Assembly: GCF_013367775.1 (NCBI RefSeq)
Contig: NZ_CP055157.1
Location: 310,001 to 374,000, forward strand
Source of the DNA: Microbulbifer sp. YPW1
GTDB lineage: Bacteria > Pseudomonadota > Gammaproteobacteria > Pseudomonadales > Cellvibrionaceae
Length of the DNA stretch: 64,000 nucleotides
Direction of reading: 5' to 3'
Under the pieces are notes generated by a model. That model saw only the letters and a list, made by a program, of their open reading frames with translations. It was not told the DNA's origin and made no database searches. Positions 17,073 to 26,809 of the stretch are shown one piece after another. The position numbers were made by a program, and so were the translations under genes. Positions within the stretch are counted from its first letter, which is position 1. Each line of letters starts with the position of its first letter.

Positions 17073-17846
17073 CTACTCTGCCTTTTCGATCTGCAGCCAG
17101 TCAAACCCTTCCTGCTGACAGGCAAAAATACAGTTGGCAGCGCGGGCGGCGGCATCAGCGAGTGCCGCACGCGCCAGCTCCAGACTGTTGTTCTTCTCAC
17201 TGATATGCGCCACGACAAGGTGCTGCAGGTGATCACTTCCCACCCGCTGCAGGAAACCAGCAGCCTGCTGGTTGCTCAGGTGTCCATAGGCACCACCGAC
17301 CCGTCGCTTGAGCGAGGGCGGGTAAGGCCCCTGGGCAAGCATTTGCGGGTCGTGGTTGGCCTCAAGCACCAGAGCGTCGCAGTCGCTGTAGTGAGACTCC
17401 ACATGGGGAGTGATGGTCCCCAAATCGGTCAATAACCCCAGGCTACTGCCGCGGCTGCGGAACACAAACTGCGCCGCCTCGCGGGCATCGTGCGGCACCG
17501 CCACCGGCGTCACCTGGATATCCCCCACGGCGAATGGCTGGTGCCCCTCAATCAGGTGCACCTCCGGCAACTTGCCCACATCCCGCGCACGCAGGGTGCC
17601 AGGGGTGAGGTATACCGGCAGGCGATACTTGCGCGCCAGTGGGCCGACACCGCCCAGGTGATCGCTGTGTTCGTGTGTGACGAGGATCGCGGAGAGATCC
17701 GCGGGAGAGACACCGAGCCGCGCCATGCGCCGCTCGGTTTCCTTGATGGTGAAACCGCAGTCCACCAGAAGACAGTGGTCGCCGGAGGCGACCAGAGTGC
17801 CATTGCCCTTGCTGCCACTACCCAGGGAGGCAAATCTGATCGCCAT
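17073..17846 (-). CDS. MBL-fold metallohydrolase, YycJ/WalJ-like
   Basis: 257 residues. The metallo-beta-lactamase metal motif is HEHSDHLGG (near 58-66), with further ligands in the VPHDA and TDLGT segments and in VVAHISEKNN. It resembles the small exonuclease-like YycJ group. In Pseudomonas a protein of this family lies directly after bamC in the dapA-bamC operon, exactly as here, with 46 bases between. Nuclease activity is inferred from family, not demonstrated. Confidence 0.85.
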   Translation of the reverse strand: MAIRFASLGSGSKGNGTLVASGDHCLLVDCGFTIKETERRMARLGVSPADLSAILVTHEHSDHLGGVGPLARKYRLPVYLTPGTLRARDVGKLPEVHLIEGHQPFAVGDIQVTPVAVPHDAREAAQFVFRSRGSSLGLLTDLGTITPHVESHYSDCDALVLEANHDPQMLAQGPYPPSLKRRVGGAYGHLSNQQAAGFLQRVGSDHLQHLVVAHISEKNNSLELARAALADAAARAANCIFACQQEGFDWLQIEKAE

Positions 17847-17892
17847 GTACGCTATCCGATACTCTACTTGCGATGCTGACCGAGAGACCCGG

Positions 17893-19071
17893 TCAGATCA
17901 GGTTCTGACGGATAGCCATCAGCAATTCAGATGTCTTGGCGCGAGACAGCGGCAGGCCGCGGGTATTGCGGATACGCACCTCAATGGCATCGTCTACACC
18001 GCGCAATACCACCAGGTAACCCGGAATATTGCTGTTGGGAGCGCCACCCAGGCCCTGCATATTTGCAAACAGGGCGGGCTCGACATTGGCGCTCGTATCG
18101 ATATTCGCCAGTACCTGTTGCAGGCTGTAGGCATCCGCCGACTGGGCCAGTTTGTCCTCGCCTTTGCCGGAGCCCCAGCTGGAGAACCAGCCACCCTCTT
18201 CGTCTTCCGCCAGCTCGCGCTCCGGATCGTAGGTTACATAGAAGACCCGGATATCCGCGTCTTCCTTGTGCAGCCGGTAGGCACCGGTGTTCAGTGCGTG
18301 GCTCACCGTTGCCCAGGCGCGGCTCATGGACAGGCCCAGAGCGATGAACGGCTCTTTGCCCGCCGGCTCCATCACCTGCACCTTGACCTTGCCACCACCG
18401 ATTGCCTGTGCCACCAGGGATGCCGCCGCACCGCTGGATTCCGCCGCCAGCGCACCGGACATCTCGTCGATCATCCAGCCCTCGCGCTCCGGGCTAGAGG
18501 ACTGCGCCGGCCAGTTCACCGCACCGCCAACCTGTGCATCCAGGGGAACCGCGAGATGCCTGACGTGAATTTCAGTGGTATCTGGTTGAACTCCGGATTC
18601 CACTTGCAGGCGGTATTTGTCTTTGGTCTCGGGAGAGTCCCCGAAGGTAAGCCAGGTCGTTTCCATGGTACCGGCGCCCGCATCAGACAAGGCCAGCTGC
18701 AGTCCGGTGGTACGCAGGAAATAATGCAGCTGCGGCCAGACCTCATCCGGCGGCTGGTTCACCAGCACCCAGCGGCGATTGCCCAGCTTCTGGATCTTCA
18801 CCCTATCCAGGCCGACGTTGACCGACAGCGCCTGAGGACGCGGCACCACGAATTCGCCGCGGTCCACTTCAGCGCTGACCTGCGGTACTTCGTAGAGCTC
18901 TTCCTGTTGTTTCACGGAAACACCTTCGGGCACCTGCAGCGGAGGCAGGCTGTCCGCCAGCTGATAGTCGTCACCGCGGTCGCGGAAATAACCGTCCTTG
19001 CCAAAGATGCCACAGCCACTCAGGGTGGTAACCGCAGCGCACAGCAGGGCTCCGGCGGTAAGTTTTGTCAT
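17893..19071 (-). CDS. bamC: Outer membrane assembly lipoprotein BamC
   Basis: 392 residues. Lipoprotein signal peptide with lipobox LSGC, acylated Cys at 20. After it comes the unstructured segment that contacts BamD (YFRDRGDDYQLADSLPPL), then two helix-grip domains (about 90-220 and 260-390). It is an accessory subunit of the beta-barrel assembly machine. Location downstream of dapA is the conserved gammaproteobacterial linkage. Confidence 0.92.
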   Translation of the reverse strand: MTKLTAGALLCAAVTTLSGCGIFGKDGYFRDRGDDYQLADSLPPLQVPEGVSVKQQEELYEVPQVSAEVDRGEFVVPRPQALSVNVGLDRVKIQKLGNRRWVLVNQPPDEVWPQLHYFLRTTGLQLALSDAGAGTMETTWLTFGDSPETKDKYRLQVESGVQPDTTEIHVRHLAVPLDAQVGGAVNWPAQSSSPEREGWMIDEMSGALAAESSGAAASLVAQAIGGGKVKVQVMEPAGKEPFIALGLSMSRAWATVSHALNTGAYRLHKEDADIRVFYVTYDPERELAEDEEGGWFSSWGSGKGEDKLAQSADAYSLQQVLANIDTSANVEPALFANMQGLGGAPNSNIPGYLVVLRGVDDAIEVRIRNTRGLPLSRAKTSELLMAIRQNLI

Positions 19072-19175
19072 TATTGGTACCTTGTCGAATCAATCCCGAT
19101 CGCATTTGTCCTGGTACGGTAATGGCCAGTTGGCCGGGGCAAAAAGCCCATGGTTACCGCGAAGTTTTCTGCCTG

Positions 19176-20051
19176 TCAGAGCACACCCGCACTGCGCAGT
19201 GCGTCGCGCACTACAGCGTGGTGCTCGGGTGACAGAGCGGTGAGCGGCAGGCGAATACCGCTGTCGATGCGACCCATTTCTTTCAGCGCCCATTTCACCG
19301 GTATGGGGTTGGACTCCACAAACAGCGTTTTGTGCAATACATCGATGCGCTGGTTGATCGCGCGCGCGGTTTCCGCGTCGCCGGCCAGTGCCGCTTCGCA
19401 CATCTGCGCCACCGCAGCGGGGGCGACATTGGCGGTAACACTGATATTGCCGTGGCCGCCCAGAAGCATCAGTTCTATGGCGGTAGCGTCATCTCCGGAG
19501 TAGACCGCAAAGTCTTCCGGCACCCGTTCAATGACCTCGCGCGCCCGCTCGAGGTCGCCAGTGGCTTCCTTGATGCCCACGATATTGCTCACCGCGGACA
19601 GGCGCTGCACGGTCTCCGGTAACATGTCTACCGCGGTGCGCCCCGGCACATTGTAGAGGATCTGGGGAATATCAACGGCTTTGGCCACTGCCAGGAAATG
19701 CTGGTACAGCCCTTCCTGAGTGGGCTTGTTGTAGTAGGGGGTCACCAGCAGACAAGCATCGGCGCCACATTTGGCGGCAGTTGCAGTCAGCTCGATGGCT
19801 TCGGTGGTGGAATTAGCGCCGGTACCGGCGATCACCGGGATACGTCCAGCAACCTGGTCCACCACGCGGCGAATGACTTCCAGGTGTTCATGCACGTCGA
19901 GAGTCGCCGATTCACCAGTGGTGCCTACCGCCACCAGCGCCCGGGTGCCCTGCTCTATGTGCCACTCCACCAGCTCGTGCAGCTTGTCCCAGTCGAGGCT
20001 ACCATCTGCATACATGGGTGTGGCCAGCGCCACCATACTGCCGGAAATCAT
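19176..20051 (-). CDS. dapA: 4-hydroxy-tetrahydrodipicolinate synthase
   Basis: 291 residues. Condenses pyruvate and aspartate semialdehyde in lysine/diaminopimelate synthesis. TIM-barrel signatures: GTTGESATL near the N-terminus, the active-site Tyr in [11 protein letters not shown], and the Schiff-base Lys in GIKEATGD (about 161). First gene of a dapA-bamC-MBL unit, with 104 bases to bamC. Confidence 0.96.
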   Translation of the reverse strand: MISGSMVALATPMYADGSLDWDKLHELVEWHIEQGTRALVAVGTTGESATLDVHEHLEVIRRVVDQVAGRIPVIAGTGANSTTEAIELTATAAKCGADACLLVTPYYNKPTQEGLYQHFLAVAKAVDIPQILYNVPGRTAVDMLPETVQRLSAVSNIVGIKEATGDLERAREVIERVPEDFAVYSGDDATAIELMLLGGHGNISVTANVAPAAVAQMCEAALAGDAETARAINQRIDVLHKTLFVESNPIPVKWALKEMGRIDSGIRLPLTALSPEHHAVVRDALRSAGVL

Positions 20052-20189
20052 TGCAACTCCTTCTCCAGCCGACCCAGTCGCCGGCCTGTACCGCCAAAAA
20101 TTGAATGCGGTATGTTACTGAGCGTGCCAGTTCGATGCCAGCGCAAAAAAGCCATCCCGCCACATCACATCAAACAGGCTATTTTTTGA

Positions 20190-21146
20190 TCAAACCTTGC
20201 GCTTTTTACGGCGCTTCTTGCGCGCCGGGTAAAAACTCGCCTCGCCCTCGGGGCGCGTCTTGAAGCGACGGTGTACCCACATGTACTGCGAGGGGTTCTC
20301 GCGCATGCGCGCCTCCACAAACTGATTGACCAGCACCGCGTCTTTCAGTTCGTCGCCTGACGGAATTTCCTCGATCGGCGGATACACTTTTACGTGGTAA
20401 ACGCCCTTCTCTTCCAGGCGGGTCACCGTGTAGGGCACCACCTGCGCACGCCCCACCCGCGCAAATCGCGAAGTGCCGGTAACCGTCGCCGTGGGGATGC
20501 CGAACAGGGGCGCGAACACTCCCTGCTTGATGCCGTAATCCTGGTCCGGTGCATACCACACCGCACGCCCCTTTTGCAGGGCCCGCAGCATGCCGCGCAC
20601 ATCTTTACGCTGCAGTACGTTGGAACTCTCCCCGTGGCGCTCGCGGCCTTTGCGCTGCATATAGTCGTAGACGGGATTCTTATGGGGCCGGTACATGCCA
20701 TCCACGGGATGACTCATGCTCATAAACGCGGCACCGATTTCCAGGGTGGTGAAATGCATCGCCATCATCACCACTCCCTGTCCGCGGCTGTGCGCATCCT
20801 GCAGGTATTCCAGCCCCTCGATGGTAAAGCGTTTGCGCAGCCAGGTGCTGGAGCGAAACCAGGCCATACCGGTTTCCATCAGCGCTATGCCGTTAGAGGC
20901 AAAGTTGCGGCGCAGCAGTTGTTCGCGCTTGTGCGCAGAGAGCTCGGGGAAGCACAGTGCCAGATTGCGCGCGGCGATTTCCCGGCGACTGGAGGCAAAG
21001 CGCAGCATCAGCTTGCCGACAACGCGGCCGATTGATATTTGCCAGCGGTAAGGTAATTGCGCCACCAGATACCAGAGCCCGAACAGCGACCAGGTCAGCC
21101 AGTAACGCGGGTGTAACAGGGCGACACGAAAATGTGGTTTTTCCAT
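20190..21146 (-). CDS. lpxL: Lipid A lauroyl acyltransferase (LpxL/HtrB family)
   Basis: 318 residues from the ATG at 21146; 40 upstream in-frame residues are discarded because the family begins with a short basic stretch and a membrane helix (about 16-32). The acyltransferase His-x4-acidic motif is HFTTLE. Also typical are DGMYRPHKNP, YAPDQDYG and YMWVHRRFKTRP. It adds a secondary acyl chain to lipid A at the inner membrane. The C-terminus is a run of Arg and Lys. Confidence 0.9.
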   Translation of the reverse strand: MEKPHFRVALLHPRYWLTWSLFGLWYLVAQLPYRWQISIGRVVGKLMLRFASSRREIAARNLALCFPELSAHKREQLLRRNFASNGIALMETGMAWFRSSTWLRKRFTIEGLEYLQDAHSRGQGVVMMAMHFTTLEIGAAFMSMSHPVDGMYRPHKNPVYDYMQRKGRERHGESSNVLQRKDVRGMLRALQKGRAVWYAPDQDYGIKQGVFAPLFGIPTATVTGTSRFARVGRAQVVPYTVTRLEEKGVYHVKVYPPIEEIPSGDELKDAVLVNQFVEARMRENPSQYMWVHRRFKTRPEGEASFYPARKKRRKKRKV

Positions 21147-21334
21147 AGATTGCGGACAACAGCGATCGGCGAGTGGGGATCCGGAGGCCTGGGCGCCCGG
21201 AAGAAAACGGCGCATTATAGCCGCGCCCGCCGTTCGGAGGTACTCCCCCGGCGTCCAGCTATCCACGATACCGCCGCTGTCCCTGCAAAGGCCTACTGGC
21301 CGGCAGTTCCCGTTACTGATTGACCGCAGTGCGG

Positions 21335-21565
21335 CTAGTGCCTCAGCAGGGCGTCCAGCTCATCCACAACCTCACACCAGTCGGAATCCTCGACAATGGC
21401 ATCGTGCAGAAACTTGCGCTGACTGTCGCTCCAGAACTCGGCTTTGGCCAGCTTCTCCTCCCCGGCCAGGTGATGCCGGGAGAGGAAGTCCTCTATCGCG
21501 GTGTCATCTGATCCCAGGCCCAACTGGGCAAAAAGCTCATTCAGCGTGTGGTGACCGGTCTCCAT
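21335..21565 (-). CDS. DUF2789 family small acidic protein
   Basis: 76 residues from the ATG at 21565, preceded by GGGAGG four bases upstream. The sequence starts METGHHTLNELFAQLGL and is mostly helical and acidic (SDDTAIEDFL, EEKLAKAEFW, DELDALLRH), matching the DUF2789 pattern as I recall it. Function unknown. It stands alone between lpxL and tas on the same strand, with gaps of about 190 and 215 bases. Confidence 0.75.
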   Translation of the reverse strand: METGHHTLNELFAQLGLGSDDTAIEDFLSRHHLAGEEKLAKAEFWSDSQRKFLHDAIVEDSDWCEVVDELDALLRH

Positions 21566-21780
21566 ACAACCTCCCATTTGCGCAATTTCATGCGGACTTG
21601 TGGCGGCGCCCCGTAGAACAGGCACGCCTCGGCAATCTGACGCGCCTTGTCGGCAGGGCGCGCAACACTACCTGTGAGTATAGATAGTCGTGCAGATTCC
21701 GGCGCCAGATAACGCGTAGGACGAACGGGATCAGGTCACACGACCCTTCACCACCATGCCTGACGTCACCGACTCAGATT

Positions 21781-22824
21781 TCAAGGGGCGGGGTTGGGGT
21801 TTTGACGATGAATATCTTCTATCGCCGCCAGTTGATCCTCACTCAACGCGATTTCGGCGCTGGCAATATTGCTCTTTAGCTGCGCCATGGTGGTAGCGCC
21901 GATGATATTGGACGTCACAAATGGCTGCTGGGTAACGAAGGCCAGGGCCATCTGCGCGGGATCGAGACCGAACTCGCGGGCAAGGTTCACATATTGCTCG
22001 GTGGCGGATACCGCGCGCTCGCCGGTGTAACGCTGGAAACGCTCGAACAGGGTCAGGCGTGCGCCCGCAGGCCGGGCACCATCAAGATATTTGCCACTGA
22101 GGGTGCCAAATGCCAGCGGTGAATAGGCCAACAGACCACACTGCTCGCGAATCGCCATCTCAGCCAATCCCACCTCGAAGGTGCGGTTCAGCAAGTTGTA
22201 GGGGTTCTGGATGGAGGCAACCCGTGGCTTGTTGCCATGGGCGGCGAGCCGCAGGTAACGGTGCATACCCCAGGGCGTTTCATTGGACAGACCGATGTGG
22301 CGCACCTTGCCGGCCGCTACCAGCTCCTGCAGGGCAGACAGGGTTTCACTGATATCCACACCGTCATCGTCGCCGTGCTGGTAGCCGAGTTTGCCGAAGA
22401 AGTTGGACTGTCGCTCGGGCCAGTGCACCTGATATAGGTCGATATAATCGGTTTTCAGTCGCGACAGGGAGTCGTCACAGGCCCTGAGGATCTGCGCGCG
22501 ATCGAGACGGGGACCGCCGCGAATATGCCCCACTCCGGAATTGGCAGCACCGCGCCCCGTGACCTTGCTCGCCAAAATAACCTCTGCGCGCTTGCCCCGT
22601 TTCTGCAGCCAGTTACCGATAATTTCTTCGGTAGCACCGTAGGTCTCCGGCTTTGGCGGCACCGGATACATTTCGGCACAATCAATAAAATTGACTCCCT
22701 GTCCCAGTGCGTAATCCAACTGTTCGAACGCTTCCACCTCGCTGTTCTGCTCTCCGAACGTCATGGTGCCAAGACAGATCTTGCTGACCTCAATATCGGT
22801 TTTGCCGAGCTTGCGATACTCCAT
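21781..22824 (-). CDS. tas: Tas-like NADP(H)-dependent aldo-keto reductase
   Basis: 347 residues. Very close to E. coli Tas through its length: LGTMTFGEQNSE, the catalytic Asp/Tyr in FIDCAEMYPVPPKPET, a lysine in ILASKV, and the His in YQVHWPER. The nucleotide-binding end is ATTMAQLKSNI. It is a TIM-barrel oxidoreductase; the physiological substrate is not known. Monocistronic by appearance. Confidence 0.9.
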   Translation of the reverse strand: MEYRKLGKTDIEVSKICLGTMTFGEQNSEVEAFEQLDYALGQGVNFIDCAEMYPVPPKPETYGATEEIIGNWLQKRGKRAEVILASKVTGRGAANSGVGHIRGGPRLDRAQILRACDDSLSRLKTDYIDLYQVHWPERQSNFFGKLGYQHGDDDGVDISETLSALQELVAAGKVRHIGLSNETPWGMHRYLRLAAHGNKPRVASIQNPYNLLNRTFEVGLAEMAIREQCGLLAYSPLAFGTLSGKYLDGARPAGARLTLFERFQRYTGERAVSATEQYVNLAREFGLDPAQMALAFVTQQPFVTSNIIGATTMAQLKSNIASAEIALSEDQLAAIEDIHRQNPNPAP

Positions 22825-22923
22825 TTGAACTCCCCCTGAAAATGGTCGTGCAGATTTTGTCTCGCATTATGCAGCGCCCCTGCACACGCGCCAACCGCAC
22901 CCCAACTTATTTCACGGTTAGTT

Positions 22924-23550
22924 TCATCCACCAAAATACCCAGGGGTTCCGTAGCGCATTGGCGTTAATACAAGGATGGCGACCGCAGATGCGACGATAA
23001 ACAGGCCTGTGCCGACAATCCAGGTAGTTTCACTGCGGGAGCAGATCAGGATCAAAAGTAAAGCAGCGAGGACCAGATCTTCCACGTTGGTTGGATCGAA
23101 ATAACCGATATCAAATAGAAGTACGTTGATGAAGTAGCCGATAATAAAATACACCGCGAGACAGGCAAGCGCCCAGCGGCCATTAAACAGAAATCGATGA
23201 AAGGCATCACCGCGGTTTTCCACGCGCAATCCATCCCCAGAAGTTGCGAGACTTTCTGACGAGCTTTCGGGGACTATCAGACGTCCCGCTACACACAGTA
23301 CCAGAGTTAACCCGACCAACAGGCCAAATTCCAGAGCGGTCCACTCGCGCTGTATCTGATGCAACTCAAATGCGGCCCACAATAATTGATATTGCCAGGC
23401 CAGCACGAGCATCACCCAGACAAAAGTCAGCCAGTGCATTGGTCGGTATTCTCGCTGACGAAAAGCCCGCACCAGATCCCCCAGCATGGTTGTCAGTGCC
23501 AGCGCGACAACCACCAGAAGAAAGCTGATGACATACTCAAAAATGCTCAT
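22924..23550 (-). CDS. Hypothetical polytopic membrane protein
   Basis: 208 residues from the ATG at 23550 (MSIFEYV); a longer frame adds 15 unlikely residues. About six hydrophobic segments are visible (roughly 5-25, 40-60, 70-90, 120-145, 150-170, 178-200), with a polar loop at 92-115. I recognise no domain or motif that gives a function. Somewhat lower GC than its neighbours. It lies alone between tas and fabV, and the next gene upstream, fabV, ends with a terminator. Confidence 0.65.
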   Translation of the reverse strand: MSIFEYVISFLLVVVALALTTMLGDLVRAFRQREYRPMHWLTFVWVMLVLAWQYQLLWAAFELHQIQREWTALEFGLLVGLTLVLCVAGRLIVPESSSESLATSGDGLRVENRGDAFHRFLFNGRWALACLAVYFIIGYFINVLLFDIGYFDPTNVEDLVLAALLLILICSRSETTWIVGTGLFIVASAVAILVLTPMRYGTPGYFGG

Positions 23551-23723
23551 TATTGACCACCCGTTCTCTTGAAGTGATCCAGCCGGACCAATCACGGGTC
23601 CATTAAAGGGTCGCAGGGATCAAATCGCGAATAATGTTTTCCCTCACAGAAAAAAATGAGCACAAGTGGCTTGAGAAACAATCCTCGGGCCATTGCAAAA
23701 CACCGTTTTGCAAATTTCACGTA

Positions 23724-23756
23724 TAAAAAAACCGGCCATAAATGGCCGGTTTTTTA
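23724..23756 (-). terminator. Rho-independent terminator of fabV
   Basis: ACCGGCCA / TGGCCGGT 8-bp stem with TAAA loop, flanked by an A-run and a T-run, so it can work in both directions. It lies 15 bases beyond the fabV stop on the minus strand. Confidence 0.9.
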
Positions 23757-23770
23757 AGTACTATCAAGAA

Positions 23771-24949
23771 TTACTGAAACTTGGCTTCCACCAGCGGACT
23801 GGTATCTGCCTCGTAATCGACACCGTCGACGCCGAAGCCAAACAGTTTCAGGAAGTCGTCACTGTAGCCCTTGTAATCGGTGAGCTGGAACAGGTTTTCC
23901 TCGGTCACTTCCGGCCAAAGTTTTTCGATCTTGGCCTGGGTTTCCGGGCGCAGCTCCTTGTCGTCCATACGGAAGCGGTTGGTATCATCCAATCGCGGCG
24001 TATCGGTGTACAGGCCTTCTGTGTAGAGTCGGTACAGCTGCTCGATACAACCCTCGTGAGTACCCTCTTCCTTCATCACCTTGTAAACAAGGGAAATGTA
24101 CAGCGGCATTACCGGGATAGCAGAGCTTGACTGGGTCACCAGGGCTTTCAGTACCGCCACATTGGCGCTGGCGTTACCGCTGTCACTGATGGCCTTGGCC
24201 GCGCGGTCCAGGTCTTCTTTCGCTTTGCCGATGGTGGCGTGGCCGTAGATCGGCCAGGTCAGCTTCTCGCCGATGTAGGTGTAGGCCACGGTCTTGCAAT
24301 CGTCGGCAAGTACACCGGCGTCGCCCAGGGCTTTCATCCACAGTTCCCAGTCTTCGCCACCCATGACTTTAACGGTAGCGGCGATTTCTTCTTCATTGGC
24401 CGGGTCGACACTGATGTCGGAGATTTCCAGCTTGTCGGTATTGAGGTTCTTGGCGGTGTAGGACTTGCCGATAGGCTTCAGCACGGAGCTGTACAGTTCA
24501 CCGGTCTCCGGATCGGTACGACGAGGAGAGGCCAGGCTGTAGATCACCAGGTCGATTTTGCCGAGATCCTGCTTGATCAGGTCGATGGCCTTGGCCTTGA
24601 TCTCATTGGAGAAGGCGTCACCGTTGATGCTTTTTGCGTACAGGCCAGCCTTGTGCGCTTCCTCTTCAAATGCTGCGGAATTGTAGTAACCGGCTGAAGC
24701 AGTGCGCTTTTCAGTGGGCGGCTTTTCAAAGAAGACACCGAGGGTTTTGGCTCCGCAACCGAAGGCGGCAGTAATACGGGAAGCCAGACCGTAACCGGTG
24801 GAAGCGCCAACCACGAGGACGTTTTTCGGGCCATCTTCAATGGCGGGCTGGGACTTGATGTATTCGATCTGCTCGCGCACGTTGGCGGCACAGCCCTGCG
24901 GGTGGGCATTGGTGCAGATGAATCCGCGTACTTTCGGCTTGATGATCAT
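23771..24949 (-). CDS. fabV: FabV trans-2-enoyl-ACP/CoA reductase (NADH)
   Basis: 392 residues from the ATG at 24949 ([10 protein letters not shown]); 41 upstream in-frame residues are rejected. FabV catalyses the last reduction of the fatty acid elongation cycle and is a triclosan-resistant alternative to FabI. The NADH site is [13 protein letters not shown] (about 48-60), and the active-site Tyr-x8-Lys is present as [10 protein letters not shown] (near 235-244). The length fits the 390-400 of the family. Own terminator downstream; a 425-base intergenic region separates it from a divergent thioesterase. Confidence 0.95.
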   Translation of the reverse strand: MIIKPKVRGFICTNAHPQGCAANVREQIEYIKSQPAIEDGPKNVLVVGASTGYGLASRITAAFGCGAKTLGVFFEKPPTEKRTASAGYYNSAAFEEEAHKAGLYAKSINGDAFSNEIKAKAIDLIKQDLGKIDLVIYSLASPRRTDPETGELYSSVLKPIGKSYTAKNLNTDKLEISDISVDPANEEEIAATVKVMGGEDWELWMKALGDAGVLADDCKTVAYTYIGEKLTWPIYGHATIGKAKEDLDRAAKAISDSGNASANVAVLKALVTQSSSAIPVMPLYISLVYKVMKEEGTHEGCIEQLYRLYTEGLYTDTPRLDDTNRFRMDDKELRPETQAKIEKLWPEVTEENLFQLTDYKGYSDDFLKLFGFGVDGVDYEADTSPLVEAKFQ

Positions 24950-25374
24950 GCCGGGCTCTCTCCGTTGGGTGATTCTTCGGTCTTGTCTTGGGGCACGGTC
25001 AATCGACTGACCGGCCATTAAAGCGCCACATTCTAATGGGTGTTGGAGGTAACGCCCATAGTGACAGGTCACGGTTGAGGAGATTGGTGGCCAGAATTTC
25101 CGGGGTGGCGGCCAGTTTAGCCAAGCCGAACACTCAGCCCCTGCCCCAGGTCAGTGCAAGATGCATAAAAAACGCACATAAATGACCGAATCAATCGAAA
25201 ACAGTCACCCACAAACAAGTGCCCGCCACCGCTGTAGGCAGCGGCCCAGACGTTGAATCACAAGTCACAAATCCCTAACACTCGTTGGCACACTTAATGC
25301 AAAACCCGCGGTGAGACCGCGAGGAAACGCGGCGCTCTTTAATTTTCCAGGGAAATGCAGCGAGGTAAATTCCC
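24950..25374. other. Intergenic region between divergent fabV and thioesterase
   Basis: 425 bases with no supported gene. It must hold the fabV promoter. On the plus strand it holds a sigma-54 promoter at 25285-25301 and a small hairpin CGCGGT / ACCGCG (25307-25321) at about the transcription start. The rest shows no clear signal. Confidence 0.6.
25285..25301 (+). promoter_or_regulatory. Sigma-54 promoter upstream of the YciA-like thioesterase
   Basis: TTGGCACACTTAATGCA: GG at 25287-25288 and GC at 25299-25300, exactly 10 bases apart, with a full TTGGCAC -24 element. Predicted start near 25312, about 63 bases before the ATG. No obvious activator site was found upstream. Confidence 0.75.
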
Positions 25375-25788
25375 ATGAAGTACTACTCACGTCATTTCGT
25401 TAAACCCGGCGATCTGAATCCAGCGCAACGCCTCTTCGGTGGCCAGGCACTGGCGTGGATAGATGAGGAAGCAGCTATTTTCGCGGGGTGCCAGATGGGC
25501 ACCGCCAATATCGTGACCAAGCTGATGTCGGAGATCGATTTTGTCAGCTCTGCCGTCTGCGGCGACATTGTGGAATTCGGGTTTGAGGTAACGGCAATTG
25601 GCCGCACCTCCCTCACCGTGCACTGCGAAATGCGCAACAAGCAGACCCGGGAACTGATTGTGCGCGTTGAACGGATTGTCTTCGTATCTCTGGATGCAGA
25701 GGGAAAGCCCACGCCGCATAAAAAGGCGGGAATGACAGTGCCCGAAGCCGCCAACTCCTCCTCTGAGCCGAGCAAGCTGGCCAGCTAA
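25375..25788 (+). CDS. Acyl-CoA thioesterase, single hotdog (YciA/ACOT-like)
   Basis: 137 residues. Short hotdog protein with FGGQALAWIDEEAAIFA near 21-37, where the Asp after WI is the catalytic acid of this family, and a conserved DFVSSAVCGDIVEF block. It should release fatty acids from CoA. The last ~15 residues are a polar Ser/Glu tail. Ribosome binding site GAGG about eight bases before the ATG. Unusually for a housekeeping thioesterase it lies behind a sigma-54 promoter. A bidirectional terminator follows. Confidence 0.82.
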   Translation: MKYYSRHFVKPGDLNPAQRLFGGQALAWIDEEAAIFAGCQMGTANIVTKLMSEIDFVSSAVCGDIVEFGFEVTAIGRTSLTVHCEMRNKQTRELIVRVERIVFVSLDAEGKPTPHKKAGMTVPEAANSSSEPSKLAS

Positions 25789-25811
25789 TTCACATCCAGT
25801 CCCAATAAAAT

Positions 25812-25847
25812 AAAAAAAGCCTGTGGGGGCTCCCCACAGGCTTTTTT
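25812..25847. terminator. Bidirectional terminator between thioesterase and usp
   Basis: Perfect 10-bp stem GCCTGTGGGG / CCCCACAGGC with a GCT loop, flanked by seven A and six T residues. It serves the two convergent genes. Confidence 0.95.
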
Positions 25848-25868
25848 ACTGGAACCGCTAGCTGAGCG

Positions 25869-26726
25869 TTATCGCAACAGCAGCAGCGGCTGGTTGGTAC
25901 CCAGCAACATTTTTGCGGTCACGCTTCCCAGCAACAGATCGCGTAATTTGCTGTGACTGAAAGCGCCCATTACCGTCAGATCGATCTCGTGCTCCTGCTG
26001 GTAGGCAATCAGTGCCTCCACCGTCTTGCCCCGCAGATTCGCACTGGTCACCGAAACCCCACCGTGACTCAACGCCTCCGCGCCCTCGGCAAGCACCGAC
26101 TCGGCACCGTCTCCCACGTAAACCAGGTGACACTCTGTCTCTTTCAGCAGCGGACTGGTCGCCACCATATCCAGCGCCTTGCGCGCGGCCTCACTGCCGT
26201 CGTAGGCAAGCATGATCGAACGCGGCGCCTTGAACTCCCGGTTTACCACCAGAATCGGCTTGTGCAGGGAACGCACCACTGACTCCAGCTGCGCCCCCAG
26301 ACCGCGATCCGCCTCACCGTGCTCCTCCCCGCGAATCCCCAGCACCAGAACCCGGATATGATCCTCCAGCTCCACCAGAGACTCGATCAGGCTGCCGTGG
26401 CGCTGGCAGGTAACCACCCGCTCCGCCCCGGCACCAAGCGCGCGCTCCCGCGCCCCCTCCAGCATCTGCCGCCCCTGCTCCAGCAACAGCTTCGAGCGCT
26501 GCTGCTCCAGGGTAGTCAGCTCCTCCAGCAGCTCCTCCTGGCTACCCAGACCAATACTGCCGCTCAGGTCCGCCACTGCTGGTGTGGAGACGCGTTCGAT
26601 ATTGTGCAGAAGTTTGATGGGGGCGCCGGTGCGGCTGGCAATCCAGGCGGCGTAATCACACACCGCGCCGGTGTAGTGGGATCCGTCGATGCAGGCAAGT
26701 ACTAGGGGATCTTTTTGTTCGGTCAT
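25869..26726 (-). CDS. Tandem universal stress protein (UspE-like)
   Basis: 285 residues made of two Usp domains: 1-145 (LACIDGSHYTGAVCDYAA start) and 150-285 (IMLAYDGSEAARKALD start). The second ends with a nucleotide-loop-like GAFSHSKLRDLLLGSVT, close to the ATP-binding pattern; the first is more degenerate. It lies downstream of the SulP transporter gene on the same strand with a palindromic element between; sulP-usp pairs are common. Its role in stress or transport regulation is inferred. Confidence 0.85.
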   Translation of the reverse strand: MTEQKDPLVLACIDGSHYTGAVCDYAAWIASRTGAPIKLLHNIERVSTPAVADLSGSIGLGSQEELLEELTTLEQQRSKLLLEQGRQMLEGARERALGAGAERVVTCQRHGSLIESLVELEDHIRVLVLGIRGEEHGEADRGLGAQLESVVRSLHKPILVVNREFKAPRSIMLAYDGSEAARKALDMVATSPLLKETECHLVYVGDGAESVLAEGAEALSHGGVSVTSANLRGKTVEALIAYQQEHEIDLTVMGAFSHSKLRDLLLGSVTAKMLLGTNQPLLLLR

Positions 26727-26809
26727 TTATTATTTTCTCTCTGTCGCTATCCAACTTAATAAACTACGAAGCGAGGTGCTTGCTTACGGAGTGAAGGGAT
26801 CAGGGAGAA

